Positions 18,670 through 27,509 of a DNA stretch of 64,000 nucleotides are shown in pieces. The notes beneath the pieces were generated by a model, which saw only the letters and a list, made by a program, of their open reading frames with translations, searched no databases and was not told where the DNA came from. Within the stretch, counting starts at the first letter, position 1; each line of letters opens with the position of its first letter. This DNA comes from NCEH01 sp002257205. GTDB lineage: Bacteria; Pseudomonadota; Alphaproteobacteria; Rhizobiales; Xanthobacteraceae. The position numbers were made by a program, and so were the translations under genes. The DNA lies in NCBI RefSeq assembly GCF_043195105.1, contig NZ_JBAFWO010000005.1. One strand, 5' to 3'.

Positions 18670-20034
18670 ATGGCTGATTATTACCCGCTCCTGGTTCGTG
18701 CGATCGCCGGTCTCCCGTCCAACACGGCCGAGAAGCGGAAGATGATGTTCGACCGCGCGCGGAACACCCTCCTGAAGCAATTGCGCGGCGTCGAGCCGCC
18801 CTTGCCGGAAGGAGAAATCACCCGCGAGCGCCAGTCCCTGGAAGAGGCCATCCGCCGGATCGAGGCGGAACAGAAGACTCTCTTCCCGGCCGTGGAGCCG
18901 CCCGCCGCGGCGGAACCCCCACCGCCTGAAAAGCCCGCCGCCCCGCCGCCGGAGCCGGCCCCCTCCGGCACCGAACCGCCGCGCCGCCGGCTCGGCGAGA
19001 GCCCCGCGCGCCCGGCCTTCCCCCCGCCACCCGCAGACGAGGTCCCGGATGCGGCGGACGATGCCGCCACCGACCAGCGCCCGACCCTCGGCAAGCCCAA
19101 GGTCGCGAGCCGTACCGCCCGCCCGCGCATGCCGGCTTCCGACGATGGCAAGACCAGCGGTCGCGGCCGGCGCACGCTCATCTATTTCGCCTTGGCCATC
19201 GTGGCGGTCGGCGGCATCGCGCTCGCCGTGGTCAATCACGAAACGCTGGAGCAGCTTGTCTTCTCGCGCGCGGCGCCCCCGCCGGGTCCAGCCACGCAGG
19301 GCGCCGATGCCTCCCGGCCCGCGAGCGAACCGGCCAAGAGCGCGGATCGCGTCGCCCAGGCCTCTGGCGATGCCGCCCGCCGTCCCCCGCCCATGCCGCT
19401 GCGCCCGACCAGCGGCACCCAGCGCGCGGTCCTGTTCGAGGAAAGCGCCTCGGGGCCGCAGGGCCTGCAAAGCTATGAAGGCACGGTGACCTGGAAGACC
19501 GAGACCTTCAATGCCGGCCCCGGCCTGCCGCCCGACACCGGCATTCGGGCCGAATTACAGATTCCAGAACGGCGCATGGCGCTGTCGTTCGTGCTCCGGC
19601 GCAATACCGACCAGACCTTGCCGGCCTCGCATACCATCGAGATCGGCTTTACCCTGCCGGCTGACTTCCCCTATGGTGGCATCACCAATGTGCCCGGTAT
19701 CCGCATGAAGCAGACCGAAGGCGCCCAGGGCGCGCCGCTGGTGGGGCTCTCGGTGCGGGTCAACCCGACCTATTTCCTGGTGGGCCTCTCCGCCGTGCCG
19801 GCCGATCGCCAGCGCAATATTCAATTGCTTCAGACCCGGCCGTGGATCGACATTCCGGTGGTCTATACCAACAACAAGCGGGCGATCATCGCATTCGAGA
19901 AGGGCGCGCCGGGCGAACAGGCGTTCCAGGATGCCTTCACCGCCTGGGGCGAATGGCAGCCGCAGGCCGCTCCGCCGCCGCCCATCGACGCCGGCACCGC
20001 GCCCATGACCGCGCCCGCGCCGGGCGGGGGCTGA
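18670..20034 (+). CDS. Membrane protein of unknown function with conserved N-terminal helical domain
   Basis: 454 residues, no enzyme motif recognised. Residues 1-70 (starting MADYYPLLVRAIAGL) are helical and charged; I recall similar N-termini in hypothetical proteins of other rhizobia, but cannot check it. A long Pro/Ala-rich stretch (about 75-160) is followed by one membrane segment (about 167-187), a second disordered stretch and a folded C-terminal domain of ~180 residues ending in a Pro/Ala tail. The likely topology is cytoplasmic N-domain and periplasmic C-domain. It starts 37 bp after purA, so co-transcription is possible. Confidence 0.75.
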   Translation: MADYYPLLVRAIAGLPSNTAEKRKMMFDRARNTLLKQLRGVEPPLPEGEITRERQSLEEAIRRIEAEQKTLFPAVEPPAAAEPPPPEKPAAPPPEPAPSGTEPPRRRLGESPARPAFPPPPADEVPDAADDAATDQRPTLGKPKVASRTARPRMPASDDGKTSGRGRRTLIYFALAIVAVGGIALAVVNHETLEQLVFSRAAPPPGPATQGADASRPASEPAKSADRVAQASGDAARRPPPMPLRPTSGTQRAVLFEESASGPQGLQSYEGTVTWKTETFNAGPGLPPDTGIRAELQIPERRMALSFVLRRNTDQTLPASHTIEIGFTLPADFPYGGITNVPGIRMKQTEGAQGAPLVGLSVRVNPTYFLVGLSAVPADRQRNIQLLQTRPWIDIPVVYTNNKRAIIAFEKGAPGEQAFQDAFTAWGEWQPQAAPPPPIDAGTAPMTAPAPGGG

Positions 20035-20046
20035 TCTCCTCGCAGC

Positions 20047-22833
20047 TCACCCGGCCGTCTGTGTCCGCAGGCCCTTCAGCCGGTACAGCGCCTCCAGCGC
20101 CTCGCGCGGCGTGAGGCTGTCCGGATCGAGCCCATCCAGCGCCGTCAATGCGGGATTGACCGCGCGCGTCTCAGCTTGCGACTCCGGCCGGCGGGCGGCG
20201 GCGAACAAAGGCAGTTCGTCCAGCAGCTTCTGCGCCGGCGCTGCCCGTTCCGCCGCTTCCAATTCCGCCAGGACCGACTTTGCGCGGGCGATGACGGCGG
20301 GCGGCAGGCCGGCGAGCTTTGCGACCTGGATGCCGTAGGAGCGATCCGCCGCGCCCGCGATCACCTCATGCAGGAACACCACGTCGCCCTGCCATTCCGC
20401 CACCTTCACGGTGGCGTTCATCAGCCGGTCGCAGCGTTGGGTCAGCGCGGTCAGCTCGTGGAAATGCGTGGCGAACAAGGCCCGGCTGCGGTTGATTTCG
20501 TGCAGGTGCTCGAGGCTCGCCCAGGCGATCGACATGCCGTCGAAGGTGGAGGTGCCGCGCCCGATCTCGTCCAGGATCACCAGCGAGCGCGGCGTCGCCT
20601 GGTTCAGGATGGCGGCGGTCTCGACCATTTCCACCATGAAGGTGGAGCGGCCGCGCGCGAGATCGTCCGCCGCGCCGACGCGCGAGAACAGGCGATCCAC
20701 CACGCCCAGCCGCGCCGACCGCGCCGGCACGAAGGCGCCGGCCTGCGCCAGCACGGCGATCAGCGCGTTCTGGCGCAGGAAGGTGGACTTGCCCGCCATG
20801 TTCGGGCCGGTGACCAGCCAGATCCGGCCGGCCTCCTTGCCGGGCGGGGCGGAGAGATCGCAATCATTGGCGACGAATGGCCCGCCGACCTTCGCCAGCG
20901 CCTGTTCCACCACTGGATGGCGCCCGCCCTCAATCTCGAAATCCACCGCGCCGGTCATCTCGGGGCGCACATGGCGTTCATCCACGGCGAGCCGCGCGAG
21001 GCCGGCGAACACGTCCAGCTCCGCCAGGGCCTCGGCGGCGGCGCGGATCTCGCCCGCCTGCGCCACGACGGCGGCGGCGAGGCGGTCGAAAATATGCTGT
21101 TCCAGCGCGAGCGCGCGTTCGCCGGCGCTGGCGATGCGGCTCTCCAGATCGCCCAGTTCCACGCTGGTGAAGCGCACCGCGCCCGCCAACGTCTGGCGAT
21201 GCACGAAGGTCGCCGAGAACGGCGCCTCGCGCAGGCGGTCGCCGTGCTGGGCGGTGACCTCCACGAAATAGCCGAGCACCGCATTGTGCCGGATCTTCAG
21301 CGAGCGAATGCCGGTCTCGTCCACATAGCGCCGTTCCAGCGCCGCCACCACGCGCCGGCTCTCGTCGCGCAACGCCCGTGTGGCGTCGAGATCGGCATCA
21401 TAGCCGGCGCGGATGAAGCCGCCGTCGCGGCGGGTCGGCGGCGACTCGTCCTCCAAGGCGGCGGCAAGATCGCGCGCCAGTTCCCGGTCCATGCCGGCAA
21501 GCGCCAGGACGGCGTCGGCCAGATCGCGCGGCGGCGCGTCGACGAAGGCGGCGGCGAGCGCAAAACCTTCCTCCAGGCCCCGGCCGATGGCGGCAAGGTC
21601 GCGCGGGCTCGCCCGGCCGAGCGAAAGGCGGGAGAGAGCGCGCGCAAGGTCCGGCGCACCGGCCAGCCCGCGCCGCAGGACGGCGAGAATCTCGGCATTG
21701 CCGGCGAGAAATTCCACCGCGTCGTGCCGTGCGCGGATCGCCCCAAGATCGGTCAGCGGCTCGGAGATGCGCCGCGCCAGCAGGCGGGCGCCGGCCGCCG
21801 TCACCGTGCGGTCGACCGCCGCCAGAAGCGAGCCGCGCCGCTCGCCGGACAGCGTGCGCACCAGTTCCAGATTGGCCCGCGTGCCGGCATCGATGAGCAT
21901 CAAGGCGCCATCGGCCTCGCGCACCGGCGGGGCAAGAGCTGGCCGGGCGCCGAGCTGGGTGCGCTCCACATAAGCGACGATGGCGGCGGCGGCGATCAGC
22001 TCGGCGCGGGAGAAGGCGCCGAACGCCTCCAGCGTCGCCACCCCGAAGAAACCCGCTAGCCGGCCTTCCGCCCCCGTGCCCTCGAAACCCTGGCGCGGCA
22101 AGGGCGTGACGGCGGGCAGCTGGTCCCAGATCTCGCGCAGGTCGCCGTCTTCATAGAGCGCGTCCGAGATCAGCACTTCCGCCGGCTCGATGCGGGCAAG
22201 ATCGGCGGCAAGATCGGCCCGGCTGGTGGAGATCACGCGGAAGCCGCCGGTGGAGACGTCCGCATAGGCCAGCGCATAGGCATGGGCCTCGCCCTCCCCG
22301 CCGGCACGGGTGCGCGCCACCGCGAGCAGCACGTTGTCGCGCCGCGCATCGAGCAACGCATCCTCGGTGAGGGTACCGGGCGTGACGAGGCGGGTCACGT
22401 CCCGCCGCACCACGCTCTTGCCGCCGCGCTTGCGCGCTTCCGCCGGATCTTCCAGCTGCTCGCACACCGCGACACGGAAGCCGAGCGCGATCAGCTTGTG
22501 GAGATATTCCTCCGCCCGCGACACCGGCACGCCGCACATGGGGATGTCCTCACCCAGATGCTTGCCGCGCTTGGTGAGCACGATGCCGAGCGCCTGGGAG
22601 GCCTGCTCGGCATCCTCGAAGAACAATTCGTAGAAATCGCCCATGCGGTAGAACAAAAGGCAGTCCGGATTGGCCGCCTTGATCTCCACGAACTGGGCCA
22701 TGACCGGGGTCACGTGCCCCTCGCCCGCGCGCGGCGCCTGCGCCTTTGCGGCACGCGCGCCCTCCCCCGCCCCGGACGGGACGGGATCGATTTCGACGGG
22801 ATCGGCTTGCGGATGGATGCCTTCGCTGGTCAT
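20047..22833 (-). CDS. mutS: DNA mismatch repair protein MutS
   Basis: 928 residues, somewhat longer than E. coli MutS because of a ~40-residue Ala/Pro-rich N-terminal extension. The mismatch-reading motif is present as CLLFYRMGDFYELFFEDA (Phe-x-Glu equivalent F-Y-E). The ATPase Walker A GPNMAGKST is at about residue 676, with VILDEIGRGTSTFDG downstream. It recognises base mismatches and recruits MutL. A GTG near codon 41 could be an alternative start. It ends 12 bp from the convergent membrane protein gene. Confidence 0.97.
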   Translation of the reverse strand: MTSEGIHPQADPVEIDPVPSGAGEGARAAKAQAPRAGEGHVTPVMAQFVEIKAANPDCLLFYRMGDFYELFFEDAEQASQALGIVLTKRGKHLGEDIPMCGVPVSRAEEYLHKLIALGFRVAVCEQLEDPAEARKRGGKSVVRRDVTRLVTPGTLTEDALLDARRDNVLLAVARTRAGGEGEAHAYALAYADVSTGGFRVISTSRADLAADLARIEPAEVLISDALYEDGDLREIWDQLPAVTPLPRQGFEGTGAEGRLAGFFGVATLEAFGAFSRAELIAAAAIVAYVERTQLGARPALAPPVREADGALMLIDAGTRANLELVRTLSGERRGSLLAAVDRTVTAAGARLLARRISEPLTDLGAIRARHDAVEFLAGNAEILAVLRRGLAGAPDLARALSRLSLGRASPRDLAAIGRGLEEGFALAAAFVDAPPRDLADAVLALAGMDRELARDLAAALEDESPPTRRDGGFIRAGYDADLDATRALRDESRRVVAALERRYVDETGIRSLKIRHNAVLGYFVEVTAQHGDRLREAPFSATFVHRQTLAGAVRFTSVELGDLESRIASAGERALALEQHIFDRLAAAVVAQAGEIRAAAEALAELDVFAGLARLAVDERHVRPEMTGAVDFEIEGGRHPVVEQALAKVGGPFVANDCDLSAPPGKEAGRIWLVTGPNMAGKSTFLRQNALIAVLAQAGAFVPARSARLGVVDRLFSRVGAADDLARGRSTFMVEMVETAAILNQATPRSLVILDEIGRGTSTFDGMSIAWASLEHLHEINRSRALFATHFHELTALTQRCDRLMNATVKVAEWQGDVVFLHEVIAGAADRSYGIQVAKLAGLPPAVIARAKSVLAELEAAERAAPAQKLLDELPLFAAARRPESQAETRAVNPALTALDGLDPDSLTPREALEALYRLKGLRTQTAG

Positions 22834-22935
22834 GGCCGCAGGCTAGAGCACGCGGCCGGGCAAGGAAATCGCGCCACCGCCCTTTCCCCTGTCATTGGAG
22901 TGTCCGGCGGGGAAAAGGCCGGCCCCAACGAGAAA

Positions 22936-22962
22936 GGCGCGGCATCCCGTAGGAGCCGCGCC
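22936..22962 (-). terminator. Probable intrinsic terminator after the phosphate transporter gene
   Basis: GGCGCGGC (22936-22943) and GCCGCGCC (22955-22962) form an 8-bp perfect stem with an 11-nt loop. On the minus strand the stem is followed by TTTCTC, a short U-rich tail. It lies 47 bp past the pit stop codon and before the mutS start. Confidence 0.5.
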
Positions 22963-23008
22963 CGGTTTCAGATCCACAGAAGCGACCGGCGGACATCCGC
23001 CCGGCCGA

Positions 23009-24649
23009 TCACATCAGCTGGCGCAGCAGGATATAGAGCCCGCCGGAGAGGATGATCGCCACCGGCAGCGTGAGCACCCAGGCCATGGCGAGGTTGCGCA
23101 CGGTGGAGAGCTGGAGGCCGGACTTGTTGGCCGCCATCGTTCCCGCGACGCCCGAGGACAGAACATGGGTGGTCGACACCGGCAGGCCATACATGTCGGC
23201 GGCGAAGATGGTGCCCATGGCGACTACTTCCGCCGCGCCACCCTGGGCGTAGGTGAGATGGGTCTTGCCGATCTTCTCGCCGACCGTCACCACGATGCGC
23301 TTCCAGCCCACCATGGTGCCGAGGCCGAGGGCGATGGCCACTGCCACCTTCACCCACAGCGGGATGAACTTGGTGGCATTGTCCAGCGCGCGCTTGAACG
23401 CCGCCAGATTGTCGCTGGTCTCGGTATCGAAGGTGGGTTCCTTCTGGCGCCCCATCAGGCGGATGGTTTCCGAAGCCAGGTACATGTCGTTGCGCATGTT
23501 GGGAACGGCGGCGGCGGGCACCTGGGCGAGCGTCTCGTGATTGCCCACCAGGGCGGAGATTTCACCCGCCACGGCGGCGAGGGCCGGCACCGTTTCAGGG
23601 GTCAGCTTGCGGTCGCGCACATAATCGGTCAGCGCCTGGCGCGGGTCCGCGGGAACGGCGGCATTGTCGGAGGCCTTGACCAGCGACGCCTGGGTCACCG
23701 ACGCAAGCGCGCGGAATTGGGCGACATCGGTCGAGTCGATGGCGCGATTCAGCGCGTAGGCGGTGGGCACGATGCCGATCAGGATCAGCATGATGAGGCC
23801 CATGCCCTTCTGGCCGTCGTTCGAGCCGTGGGCGAAGGAGACGCCCGTGCAGGTCAGCACCAGCAGGCCGCGGATCCACCACGGCGGCGGGTGGTGGGGC
23901 TTGGGCTCGGCATAGAGCGCCGGGTTCTTCACCAGTACCTTCATGGTCAGCAGCAGCAGGCCGGCGGCGAAAAAGCCGACCACCGGGGACAGCAGCAGCG
24001 CATAGCCCACGTTGGCGGCCTGGCTCCAATCCACGCCGGCGACGCCGCTCTTGCCCTGGATCAGCTGGTTGGCGATGCCGACGCCGATGATCGAGCCGAT
24101 CAGGGTGTGGGAGGAGGAGGCCGGCAGGCCGAGATACCAGGTGCCGAGATTCCAGATGATGGCGGCGATCAGCAGGGCGAACACCATGGCCATGCCGGCG
24201 CCGGTGCCCACGTGCAGGATCAGTTCCACCGGCAGAAGCGAGATGATGCCGAACGCCACCGCACCCGAGGACACCAGCACGCCGAGGAAGTTCCAGCCGC
24301 CGGACCACACGACCGCGAAATGGGCGGGCAGCGAATTGGTGTAGATCACCGTCGCCACCGCGTTCGCGGTGTCATGGAAGCCGTTCACGAATTCGAAGCC
24401 GAGCGCGATCAGCAGCGCCAGCAGCAGCAGCATGAACGGCGCGAAGGTGAGCACGCCGGGAGATGCCGCCTGCACGTCGGTCCAGATGGACCACACCGTG
24501 TAGCCAAGGCCACCGATGAGCAGGGCGAAGAAGATGAAAATCTCCGGTGCGCCGTTCTTGCGATCGAGCTTCACCGGCTTTTCGCGATGCGCGTGGCCGT
24601 GCGCCGCCCCATGGGCATGCGCCGGTTTCGCAGCAGTGTGCGCCGTCAT
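23009..24649 (-). CDS. pit: PiT-family inorganic phosphate transporter
   Basis: 546 residues with about ten membrane segments. The family repeat motif occurs twice: GFEFVNGFHDTANAVATVIYT in the first half and VSTTHVLSSGVAGTMAANK in the second. It takes up phosphate (probably as metal-phosphate) with protons across the inner membrane. The N-terminus before the first helix is unusual: eight His within 22 residues (from HTAAKPAHAHG), suggesting metal binding. The middle loop (~350-470) is larger than in short PiT proteins. It lies on the same strand as parB upstream, 153 bp away. Confidence 0.93.
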   Translation of the reverse strand: MTAHTAAKPAHAHGAAHGHAHREKPVKLDRKNGAPEIFIFFALLIGGLGYTVWSIWTDVQAASPGVLTFAPFMLLLLALLIALGFEFVNGFHDTANAVATVIYTNSLPAHFAVVWSGGWNFLGVLVSSGAVAFGIISLLPVELILHVGTGAGMAMVFALLIAAIIWNLGTWYLGLPASSSHTLIGSIIGVGIANQLIQGKSGVAGVDWSQAANVGYALLLSPVVGFFAAGLLLLTMKVLVKNPALYAEPKPHHPPPWWIRGLLVLTCTGVSFAHGSNDGQKGMGLIMLILIGIVPTAYALNRAIDSTDVAQFRALASVTQASLVKASDNAAVPADPRQALTDYVRDRKLTPETVPALAAVAGEISALVGNHETLAQVPAAAVPNMRNDMYLASETIRLMGRQKEPTFDTETSDNLAAFKRALDNATKFIPLWVKVAVAIALGLGTMVGWKRIVVTVGEKIGKTHLTYAQGGAAEVVAMGTIFAADMYGLPVSTTHVLSSGVAGTMAANKSGLQLSTVRNLAMAWVLTLPVAIILSGGLYILLRQLM

Positions 24650-24802
24650 CGAACCCCCCTCAACCGACCCGGAAAAACCTTCCGTTACCTCGCACCAGCC
24701 CGTGACACGCGCATGACGCGTTGCAGCATAAGGGCTTGTGCGACCGGCCCCGAGGTGTGGGGGAAACGCGGGAAAAGTCTTTGCCGGGTCAGGCCGGAGG
24801 CC

Positions 24803-25687
24803 TCACGCGACGCCGAGCCGCCGGCAGATCAGGTCCAATTGGTCGAGGTCGCCATAGCGGATGCGCAGTTCGCCCGCCTCGCCTTTGGCCTGAAGGCTCA
24901 CGGCCAGCCCGAGCGCATCCGTGAGGCGCTTTTCCAGCGCGCGGGTGTCGGCATCCTTGGGCGCCGGGGCGGGCTTGGGCGCCGGCACGGACGACAGCGC
25001 CTCCCGCACCTTGCCCATGGCCTCCACGTCGCGCACGCTCAGGCCCTTTTCCACCACGTCGCGGGCGATGGCCTCGGGATCTTCGTGCGCGAGGAGCGCG
25101 CGGGCGTGGCCGGCGGAGAGGCGGCCTTCGGCGAGATAGGCCTTCACGCTCTCGGGAAGCTTCAGCAGCCGCAAGGTGTTGGTGATGTGGGAGCGGCTCT
25201 TGCCGATGACCTTGGAAAGATCGAGCTGGGTATAATCGAACTGCGCCATCAGGGCTTCGTAGCCGAGGCCCTCTTCCACCGGGTTCAAATCGGCGCGCTG
25301 CACATTCTCGATGATGGCGATTTCCAGCGCCTCGCGGTCGGTGAGCTCCAGCACCACCACCGGCACCTCGTGCAGGCCGGCGCGCTGGGCCGCGCGCCAG
25401 CGCCGCTCGCCGGCAACGATCTCGAAGCTGCCGGGATGGTCCGCCACTGGCCGCACCACGATGGGCTGGATGATGCCCTTCTCGCGGATCGAACTCGCCA
25501 GATCGTCCAGCCCCTCTTCCAAGAAGGTGCGGCGGGGGTTGCGCGGATTGGCGCGCACGAATTCGATCGGCACCTTGCGGGTACCGGCACTCTTCTGGCT
25601 GGGCGCAGGACGGGTATCGTCCTGCCCCATGTCGCCGATCAAAGCCGCGAGCCCCCGGCCGAGCCGCGAGCGGCCTTCTTCCGCCAT
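24803..25687 (-). CDS. parB: Chromosome partition protein ParB
   Basis: 294 residues. ParB binds parS, slides as a CTP-loaded clamp and links origins to ParA and SMC. The CTP-binding motifs are GIIQPIVVRP (71-80), GERRWRAAQ (93-101) and ENVQRADLNP (127-136). A helix-turn-helix for parS recognition spans about 156-178 (SKVIGKSRSHITNTLRLL). A linker from about 233 and a C-terminal dimerisation domain (about 248-294) follow. An ATG 15 bp upstream (25702) is an alternative start. It follows parA by 29 bp, and its targets are the fourteen parS sites in this window. Confidence 0.95.
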   Translation of the reverse strand: MAEEGRSRLGRGLAALIGDMGQDDTRPAPSQKSAGTRKVPIEFVRANPRNPRRTFLEEGLDDLASSIREKGIIQPIVVRPVADHPGSFEIVAGERRWRAAQRAGLHEVPVVVLELTDREALEIAIIENVQRADLNPVEEGLGYEALMAQFDYTQLDLSKVIGKSRSHITNTLRLLKLPESVKAYLAEGRLSAGHARALLAHEDPEAIARDVVEKGLSVRDVEAMGKVREALSSVPAPKPAPAPKDADTRALEKRLTDALGLAVSLQAKGEAGELRIRYGDLDQLDLICRRLGVA

Positions 25688-25716
25688 GTCCTTCTTCCCC
25701 ATTGGAACGCGCCGCC

Positions 25717-26559
25717 TCAGGCTGCGACCGCGCGGGCGGCCCGCTCGCGCTGGATGACTTCGGAGGCCAGCCGCAGATAGGCCTGCGAGCCCGCGCATTT
25801 CAGATCATAGAGCAGCACCGGCTTGCCATAGGACGGCGCCTCCGAGACCCGCACATTGCGCGGGATCACGGTCTCGTAAACCTTGTCGCCCATGAATTGG
25901 CGCACATCCGCCACCACCTGCTCGGACAGATTGTTGCGCGCGTCGTACATGGTCAGCACGATGCCGTGGATGGTGAGATCGGGATTGAGGGCGGTGCGCG
26001 CCTGCTCCACCGTCTTCAGCAATTGGGAGAGGCCTTCCAGCGCGAAGAACTCGCATTGCAGCGGCACCAATATGGCGTGCGCCGCCGCCATCGCATTCAC
26101 CGTGATGAGCGAGAGCGAGGGCGGGCAGTCGATCAGGACATAGGTGAATTTCGGCGCCGCCGGGTCGTTGACCATGTCGCGCAGGGCATTGCGCAGGCGA
26201 AACGCGCGGTCGCGCTCATTGGCGATTTCCAGCTCCAGGCCCGAGAGGTCGAGCGTGGAAGCCGCCACGAACAGCGAGGGAACGCCGGTATCGACGATCG
26301 CCTGCGCCATGGTCGCTTCCCCGCTGAGCACGTCATAGGTGGACAGCTTGCGCCGGCCGCGATCGATGCCGAGCCCGGTGGAGGCATTGCCTTGGGGATC
26401 GAGATCCACCACCAGCACGCTCTCGCCGATGGCGGCAAGGGCGGTGCCGAGATTGATGGCGGTGGTGGTCTTGCCCACCCCGCCCTTCTGGTTCGCCAGC
26501 GCCAGGATGCGCGGCGTGACGCCGCCGACGATGGGGGCGGTGACGGAATGATCAGTCAT
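25717..26559 (-). CDS. parA: Chromosome partition ATPase ParA
   Basis: 280 residues. It is a deviant Walker A ATPase with KGGVGKT at 25-31 (two lysines) and DLDPQGNASTGLG as the switch region. ParA binds DNA nonspecifically as an ATP dimer, and ParB-parS complexes pull along its gradient. Its start overlaps the end of rsmG by 8 bp, so rsmG-parA-parB is one operon, the order conserved in most alphaproteobacteria. Confidence 0.97.
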   Translation of the reverse strand: MTDHSVTAPIVGGVTPRILALANQKGGVGKTTTAINLGTALAAIGESVLVVDLDPQGNASTGLGIDRGRRKLSTYDVLSGEATMAQAIVDTGVPSLFVAASTLDLSGLELEIANERDRAFRLRNALRDMVNDPAAPKFTYVLIDCPPSLSLITVNAMAAAHAILVPLQCEFFALEGLSQLLKTVEQARTALNPDLTIHGIVLTMYDARNNLSEQVVADVRQFMGDKVYETVIPRNVRVSEAPSYGKPVLLYDLKCAGSQAYLRLASEVIQRERAARAVAA

Positions 26560-27241
26560 GTGCGCTTCCGCGTAGGTGTCCGCCGGGGACGGCCGGGGAC
26601 GGGACCGCTTTGAGGGCGCGCGTCACAACCAGGATCTTCCCGTGGGGATCGCTGAGGCTGTCGCGCAGTTCGAGGTCGAGTGTCCAGTCTTTGCGGGCTT
26701 CGGTCAATTCGCGCTGCCAATCCTTGCCCTTGGGAAATATCCCGATGGCGCCGGCCGCGAAAAACGGCGCGGCAAGCGCCAGCAATTTCGGCAGCGGCGC
26801 GAGCGCACGGGCGGAAACCACGTGTTTTCCAGGCGCCAACGCCTCCGCCACCTGCTCGATGCGCTGGGGATGCACGCTCACCGGCAGATCGGCGAGCCGC
26901 GCCGCTTCCCGCAGGAAGGCGGACTTGCGGCTGTCGCTCTCCACCAGATCCACATGGCCGCCGTCCCGCTCCGCCAGCACCGCCGCGACCACGAGACCGG
27001 GAAATCCGCCGCCGGACCCAAGATCCACCCAGGCGCGAACATCATTGCTCACATGGGTCATAAGTTGCAGGGAATCGGCGATATGGCGCGTCCACAGCTC
27101 CGGGATGGTGGCGGGGGAAACGAGATTTATCGTTTTCTGCCATTTGGTTAGCAGGTTCGCGATGGTTTCCAGCCGGGAAAATGTTTCACGTGAAACATTT
27201 TGCGCGATCGCCGCCTTGGCCGAATCCGAAGAGTTTCTCAT
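26552..27241 (-). CDS. rsmG: 16S rRNA (guanine-527-N7)-methyltransferase RsmG
   Basis: 229 residues, family length. The SAM-binding motif DLGSGGGFPGLVVA lies near residue 75. It methylates G527 of 16S rRNA. The coding sequence carries a perfect parS site whose translation gives residues N15-T20 (NVSRET), a motif many alphaproteobacterial RsmG proteins share because the DNA site is conserved there. The ATG at 27241 is supported by that motif position. It is the first gene of rsmG-parA-parB. Confidence 0.95.
   Translation of the reverse strand: MRNSSDSAKAAIAQNVSRETFSRLETIANLLTKWQKTINLVSPATIPELWTRHIADSLQLMTHVSNDVRAWVDLGSGGGFPGLVVAAVLAERDGGHVDLVESDSRKSAFLREAARLADLPVSVHPQRIEQVAEALAPGKHVVSARALAPLPKLLALAAPFFAAGAIGIFPKGKDWQRELTEARKDWTLDLELRDSLSDPHGKILVVTRALKAVPSPAVPGGHLRGSAHD
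27182..27197. promoter_or_regulatory. parS: parS site in rsmG coding sequence (perfect)
   Basis: TGTTTCACGTGAAACA, a perfect 16-bp palindrome within codons 15-20 of rsmG and 44 bp from the start codon. It lies about 12.4 kb left of the candidate oriC. Flanking bases extend the palindrome to AAAATG...CATTTT. Confidence 0.97.
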
Positions 27242-27509
27242 GCGCTTTTCGTGCCCATTTCCGCGGCTTTATCGCACGTGAAACCGCAGATTCGGCAGTA
27301 CGTTTTTCGCCGAAATGGGCGCGCCGCGGTTTTGGGCCAGGTTACGGGTTACGTTCCCCAGGATTCACACCGGGATTTCCGGAACGGCAAGGAGAAAGGC
27401 CCTTGCCGACGCCGGAAGCGTACCGCTCCCCCGACGCTTCCCTCTGTGGAAGAGGGAGTGAGGGCCAAAGGGCGATTCGCCGCACCCTTCCCTGCCGCTC
27501 CGTCCATCC
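27242..27509. other. Intergenic space between mnmG and rsmG
   Basis: 268 bp without a supported gene. A degenerate half parS-like site is at 27270-27285 (CACGTGAAAC intact, left arm lost). A small hairpin CCCTCT/AGAGGG is at 27440-27456. The rsmG promoter is probably here. Confidence 0.6.

Noticed and set aside
22895..25780. 961-codon plus-strand open frame across pit and parB
   Set aside because: Spans two well-supported minus-strand genes and their spacer; composition of a GC-rich shadow.
27270..27285. Fifteenth parS site
   Set aside because: Only CACGTGAAAC matches; the left arm is lost, so binding is doubtful.
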